Origin: Dysgonomonas sp.
Lineage (GTDB): Bacteria > Bacteroidota > Bacteroidia > Bacteroidales > Dysgonomonadaceae
NCBI GenBank assembly: GCA_003523545.1
Contig: DQAM01000396.1
Location: forward strand, 1-9,334
DNA length: 9,334 nucleotides
Direction: 5' to 3'
The notes under the pieces were generated by a model. The model searched no databases, was not told the origin of the DNA, and worked only from the letters and a program-made list of their open reading frames with translations. The position numbers were made by a program, and so were the translations under genes. This document shows positions 6,695 through 9,334 of this stretch, one piece after another; the stretch's first letter is position 1; every line of letters begins with the position of its first letter.

Positions 6695-8074
6695 TTATTC
6701 GGTTATTTCAAGTCGAATACCTTTGGCAGTCAGTTGGTCCTGCAGCTCCAACGAGGGAGAGAAATTAGATCCTCTGATAGATAATCGGCTTCCCGAAGGC
6801 AAGAATTTTCCGACATCTCCACAAATTATATCGGCTTGAGCCTGATCCTTGAAGATAGTACTGGAAAAAGTCCAAGACACTTCATGGCCTCCCATTTCTT
6901 GAACAAGTGTACAGTTTTCCATAAACCAATCCTCAAATAATATTTCTTCGAAATAAATTTCGGGGGGAAGCATCGTATCCGAAAAAGAAAAAGAGTCTGG
7001 TAGTTTCTTTTCTGTCTCCCAAGCTGTTACCGGACTAAAATACCACTGATAACTATTATTCTCTACATTCTTAAATCTCCAGGTCCTTTTTGCCGGCAGA
7101 TGTTCTTCTTTCTCTATGGAAGTATCAAATCTGTCTGTCTGTATATTAAATCTTCCGACAACATCTTCTATGTCGATTAATTCCAGGGCTCCTACATTCA
7201 AATAGTTACCCCTTTGGTCATTAGAAGCTGTTCCAATATTTTTAATTACCAAGCTTCTGGTATATCTGCCATACATAGACAGAGTACTGATTTCTATATC
7301 ATGCAGATTTATATCTATCAGTTTATCCGGGTCAAAATCACCGGAATTGTCTATCCTATTTGTATCTATAGTAATACGGTTAAGACCTTTCAGTCCTGAT
7401 ATTTCCACGCTAGAGGTTTCTGGTCCTATATGTAATTGTTCGAAATAATAATTCTCGGTACGCCTGAATCTGGGCACGCCGCTGATGTAGGAAGAAGAAG
7501 AAACGACATTAAGCCCGACCGGTTCTTCTGTATCTTTTGCCAATACTAAGAATTTTTTACTCCCATCAGAAAGGATTTTTTTTTCAAACATCTTTACTTT
7601 CGAAAAATCAACCATTTCAATATCGGCCGAATAATCGGTATCTTCTATAAGAATGTTCCATTCGAAAGACTTCATTTCCCATTCGAAACCACTCCATTCA
7701 TATATGGCCTGCAACTCGCCTGCCGGAGTCCCATCTGAGGTAATATACCCCAAAGAATCTATGCCGGCACATGTCCCGGGAAGGTTTTCTACCGACACTG
7801 CGTAATACTTATCTCTGCTGCCGCCCCCGCCCCCGCTGCCTTCGTTCACTTTAAACAGGGCGGACAGCATCCCATCGAGGCTGGCCGCAGCCACCGCCTG
7901 CCCGTTTATCCTGACAGCATCGAGAGGCGAAGTGCCAATACGCTCGTTGTTACGGAAAAGGGTCAGTGAGGTATACGAATTGTCCACTGCATACGATATG
8001 GTATTGAGCGGATAGGTAAACGTTTCCCGGCCATATTTTATTTTTATATTTTTATCACTTGTCGAGATTATCAT
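6695..8074 (-). CDS. Tail fibre-like protein: anchor module, poly-Gly linker, solenoid body of unknown family
   Basis: The 459-residue protein begins with the shared anchor module (1-74), followed by a flexible linker GSGGGGGS (79-86). The body is not recognised. Residues about 213-310 alternate short hydrophobic strands with polar turns (VEISGLKGLNRITID, IEISTLSMYG, SLVIKNIG, ALELIDIEDV), the look of a beta-solenoid. A similar pattern returns at 405-459 (GSRLSIRGSNF, LELQDQL, IRLEITE). Residues 330-400 are rich in Trp/Phe/Glu. There is no signal peptide or membrane helix. By position and anchor it is probably a virion adhesin or fibre alternative to its neighbours, but receptor or enzyme function is unknown. 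Its leader contains the repeated motif at 8093-8106. Its stop is 21 bases before the next start, so it is in the same operon. Confidence 0.7.
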   Translation of the reverse strand: MIISTSDKNIKIKYGRETFTYPLNTISYAVDNSYTSLTLFRNNERIGTSPLDAVRINGQAVAAASLDGMLSALFKVNEGSGGGGGSRDKYYAVSVENLPGTCAGIDSLGYITSDGTPAGELQAIYEWSGFEWEMKSFEWNILIEDTDYSADIEMVDFSKVKMFEKKILSDGSKKFLVLAKDTEEPVGLNVVSSSSYISGVPRFRRTENYYFEQLHIGPETSSVEISGLKGLNRITIDTNRIDNSGDFDPDKLIDINLHDIEISTLSMYGRYTRSLVIKNIGTASNDQRGNYLNVGALELIDIEDVVGRFNIQTDRFDTSIEKEEHLPAKRTWRFKNVENNSYQWYFSPVTAWETEKKLPDSFSFSDTMLPPEIYFEEILFEDWFMENCTLVQEMGGHEVSWTFSSTIFKDQAQADIICGDVGKFLPSGSRLSIRGSNFSPSLELQDQLTAKGIRLEITE

Positions 8075-8092
8075 AACTTTCGATCTTGTTTA

Positions 8093-8106
8093 GTTTGTAT
8101 ATTTTA
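8093..8106 (-). promoter_or_regulatory. Repeated leader motif before the second anchor-module gene
   Basis: GTTTGTATATTTTA on the plus strand (minus TAAAATATACAAAC) ends 18 bases before the ATG at 8074. It matches the leaders at 6678-6691 and, with a one-base insertion, 2486-2505. A promoter is less likely because no proper TAnnTTTG box reads leftward here. Confidence 0.35.
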
Positions 8107-8128
8107 CATTGATAACCAGCCGGGTAAC

Positions 8129-8356
8129 TTACACAAAAAGTTTACCCAGAAGATTTTCCACATTGTCTTTTGTCAACGAAACTCCGTCGACAGTTATCCC
8201 TTTCAACGGGCTTGTCGCTATAGGCTCATTGTTACGGAATAAGGTTATACTGTCCTTATTCTCACCGACTGCATAGGCTATGCTGTTGACCGGGTGGGTG
8301 AATATATGGTTCCCGTACCGGATTTGTATGGTTTTGTCTGAAGTTGTGATCTGCAT
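8129..8356 (-). CDS. Free-standing anchor module, 75-residue phage tail protein
   Basis: The whole protein corresponds to the N-terminal module of the next two genes and stops exactly where their linkers begin (ENLLGKLFV). It keeps all core positions (YGNHIFTHPVNSIAYAV, SITLFRNNEPIATSPL), so it appears to be under constraint rather than decayed. It is probably made: it starts with ATG, has no internal stop, and lies in line with the operon (73 bases after the upstream gene, 54 before the next). Possible roles are an adapter or filler subunit in the attachment ring that holds the fibres, a competitor for fibre attachment sites, or the remnant of a fibre that lost its body. No known function is claimed. 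Confidence 0.75.
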   Translation of the reverse strand: MQITTSDKTIQIRYGNHIFTHPVNSIAYAVGENKDSITLFRNNEPIATSPLKGITVDGVSLTKDNVENLLGKLFV

Positions 8357-8429
8357 AATATCTCAAGTTTATTTATTTGACTTTTGTTGTATTATATATT
8401 TGTACCTGCTGTTTCTATCATTATAGTTA

Positions 8430-9334
8430 TCAGCCTATCATTTGTACTTTAGTTTCAGGATTTTGATCTAACGGCCCTATCTGCCAGTTAACAAAACCAT
8501 TAACAGCATCCCATTGAGCATATGTAAAATCCGGCCTTGCAAAGTAGGCTCCAGCTAAAGCTCCGGTAGGTACTTCCACATATCCGGATGGAACAGAACC
8601 GCCCTTATTTACCCTGATTATCTCAGCACCGTTTGTATATATATTGAATGGTAATTCCACATTACGTATACTTCTAAAAGCTTTGCCGACAAATCCATTT
8701 CCTTTTCCATCATTTGATTTTTCATTACCTGCCGCCCATCCGGCACCTTTATTGGCCGGATCAGGAACATCCCACGGACTCGGTATAGATTTACCATATT
8801 CCATAGTCCTGTGAAAGCTTCTATTAGCCACACTTCCTATACCTCCGCCAGAGTCGATAAAATCTCCTATCATATAGGTGATGGCAATCATAACCCTAGA
8901 CAGATGCTCTCCATTATTAAAAGGATCTATATCATTAAATATATAGTTGGAATGAAATCCTAATCCAAAAGTATCCTCTCCGTGGTGTACTAAATCAGGA
9001 TCAATACCGTCAATATAAACTTTCCTGTCAGCATCATATCCATTATTTGTGAGATCTCTTTGCAATTTCATTAAGGTTTTACCTTTAGTAATGCTCCTGA
9101 TATAATTAGCATCATAAAGGCCGCTGGTTCCATCCCAGAAATAAGCTACTACAAATCCCATTAATTCTTTAAAATCATCATACAGGATAGTTCTATGATT
9201 ATAACCCTCCGGATAGCCTTTCTGCCATTGATTAAACAGCCCCTGTTCTATTATGCGTTGAGCAAACTGTCCCCGGTAATTGCTTCCGGCCATTTCTGTA
9301 TTGAATTTCTGCCAGTCCCACTCTCTGGCATAAG
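8430..9334 (-). CDS. Tail-region protein of unknown function, 5' end outside the window
   Basis: The frame is open to the right edge. Before the Met at 9293 there are 13 more sense codons (YAREWDWQKFNTE) with no start codon among them, in the same aromatic, coding-like style, so the gene probably begins beyond 9334 and the 287 residues from that Met are only its C-terminal part. I do not recognise the family. It has no membrane helix. It is rich in Gly, Asn, Asp and aromatic residues, as is common in phage structural proteins, with a His/Asp-rich stretch (VHHGEDTFGLGFHSNY) and a C-terminal region with Trp (QWDAVNGFVNWQIGPL). It ends in a tandem TGATAA stop. Its place just before the fibre genes suggests a distal tail or baseplate component to which fibres attach, but that is inference from gene order. 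Confidence 0.65.
   Translation of the reverse strand, partial: YAREWDWQKFNTEMAGSNYRGQFAQRIIEQGLFNQWQKGYPEGYNHRTILYDDFKELMGFVVAYFWDGTSGLYDANYIRSITKGKTLMKLQRDLTNNGYDADRKVYIDGIDPDLVHHGEDTFGLGFHSNYIFNDIDPFNNGEHLSRVMIAITYMIGDFIDSGGGIGSVANRSFHRTMEYGKSIPSPWDVPDPANKGAGWAAGNEKSNDGKGNGFVGKAFRSIRNVELPFNIYTNGAEIIRVNKGGSVPSGYVEVPTGALAGAYFARPDFTYAQWDAVNGFVNWQIGPLDQNPETKVQMIG

Larger units (their letters stand above)
6446..8356 (-). repeat. Three copies of a ~75-residue anchor module in consecutive genes
   Basis: The copies lie at 8356-8129 (whole gene), 8074-7847 and 6673-6446 (N-termini of larger genes). By eye the two long-gene copies are about 60% identical, and the free copy is about half identical to them. 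The shared core is YG..TFT.P.NSI.YAV, then LFRNNE and I.TSPL, then G and LL..LF at the end. DNA similarity is also visible, for example GATATGGTATTGAGCGGATA near 7994 against GATATCGTATTGAGCGGAAA near 6591. This indicates duplication or recombination rather than convergence. Confidence 0.85.

Noticed and set aside
2555..8356. Diversity-generating retroelement acting on a tail gene
   Set aside because: There is no reverse transcriptase, no template/variable repeat pair and no lectin-type variable C-terminus in the window. The repeats present are N-terminal and diverged in all codon positions.
8395..8402. Plus-strand TATATTTG, a possible antisense promoter
   Set aside because: The nearest TTTG is about 15 bases upstream rather than 19-21, and there is no gene to the right on that strand.
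1..9334. CRISPR array, insertion sequence or transposase
   Set aside because: No regularly spaced repeats, terminal inverted repeats with a transposase, or related motifs were seen.

Overview
The window looks like Bacteroidota DNA, most likely order Bacteroidales. It has moderate to low GC, a promoter of the Bacteroidota type (TTG, 19 bases, TAAATTTG), A-rich leaders with little Shine-Dalgarno sequence, and a signal peptide ending LFA|QQ. I cannot name the genus from sequence alone. About 8.1 kb on the minus strand is the end of a tailed-phage or prophage late operon: the distal tail and receptor-binding genes followed by the lysis cassette. No integrase, capsid, portal or terminase gene is in view, so prophage status is inferred.

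Layout in the direction of minus-strand transcription (right to left). A large protein of unknown role is cut by the right edge (9334-8430). Then come three consecutive genes that share a ~75-residue N-terminal module: one that is the module alone (8356-8129), one with a Gly-rich linker and a solenoid-like body (8074-6695), and one with a beta-helix and tail-fibre repeats (6673-4193). Next is a 544-residue carbohydrate-binding-type tail protein (4189-2555). A compact lysis cassette follows: a holin-like membrane/coiled-coil protein (2471-2178), a GH19-family endolysin (2174-1635), and a small protein with both a lipobox and a C-terminal membrane helix (1627-1208), the architecture of a unimolecular spanin. 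The last three genes lie 3 and 7 bases apart.

The late operon ends at a minus-strand terminator (1185-1160). Beside it is a long stem-loop (1094-1133) that can serve a convergent plus-strand gene, 555-1061, which encodes a small secreted protein of unknown function and may be a lysogenic-conversion (moron) gene or host flank. The leftmost 554 bases hold no convincing gene but do hold inverted repeats and a good promoter far upstream of 555.

Working together: the tail proteins probably form the fibre and adhesin apparatus, anchored through the shared module and ending in sugar-binding domains suited to capsule or glycan receptors. The lysis cassette then opens the inner membrane (holin), cuts peptidoglycan (GH19 enzyme) and joins inner and outer membranes (u-spanin). 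The most notable signals are the putative u-spanin, the tandem anchor-module family with one free-standing copy, and sharp GC changes at the seam between anchor modules and receptor-binding bodies.
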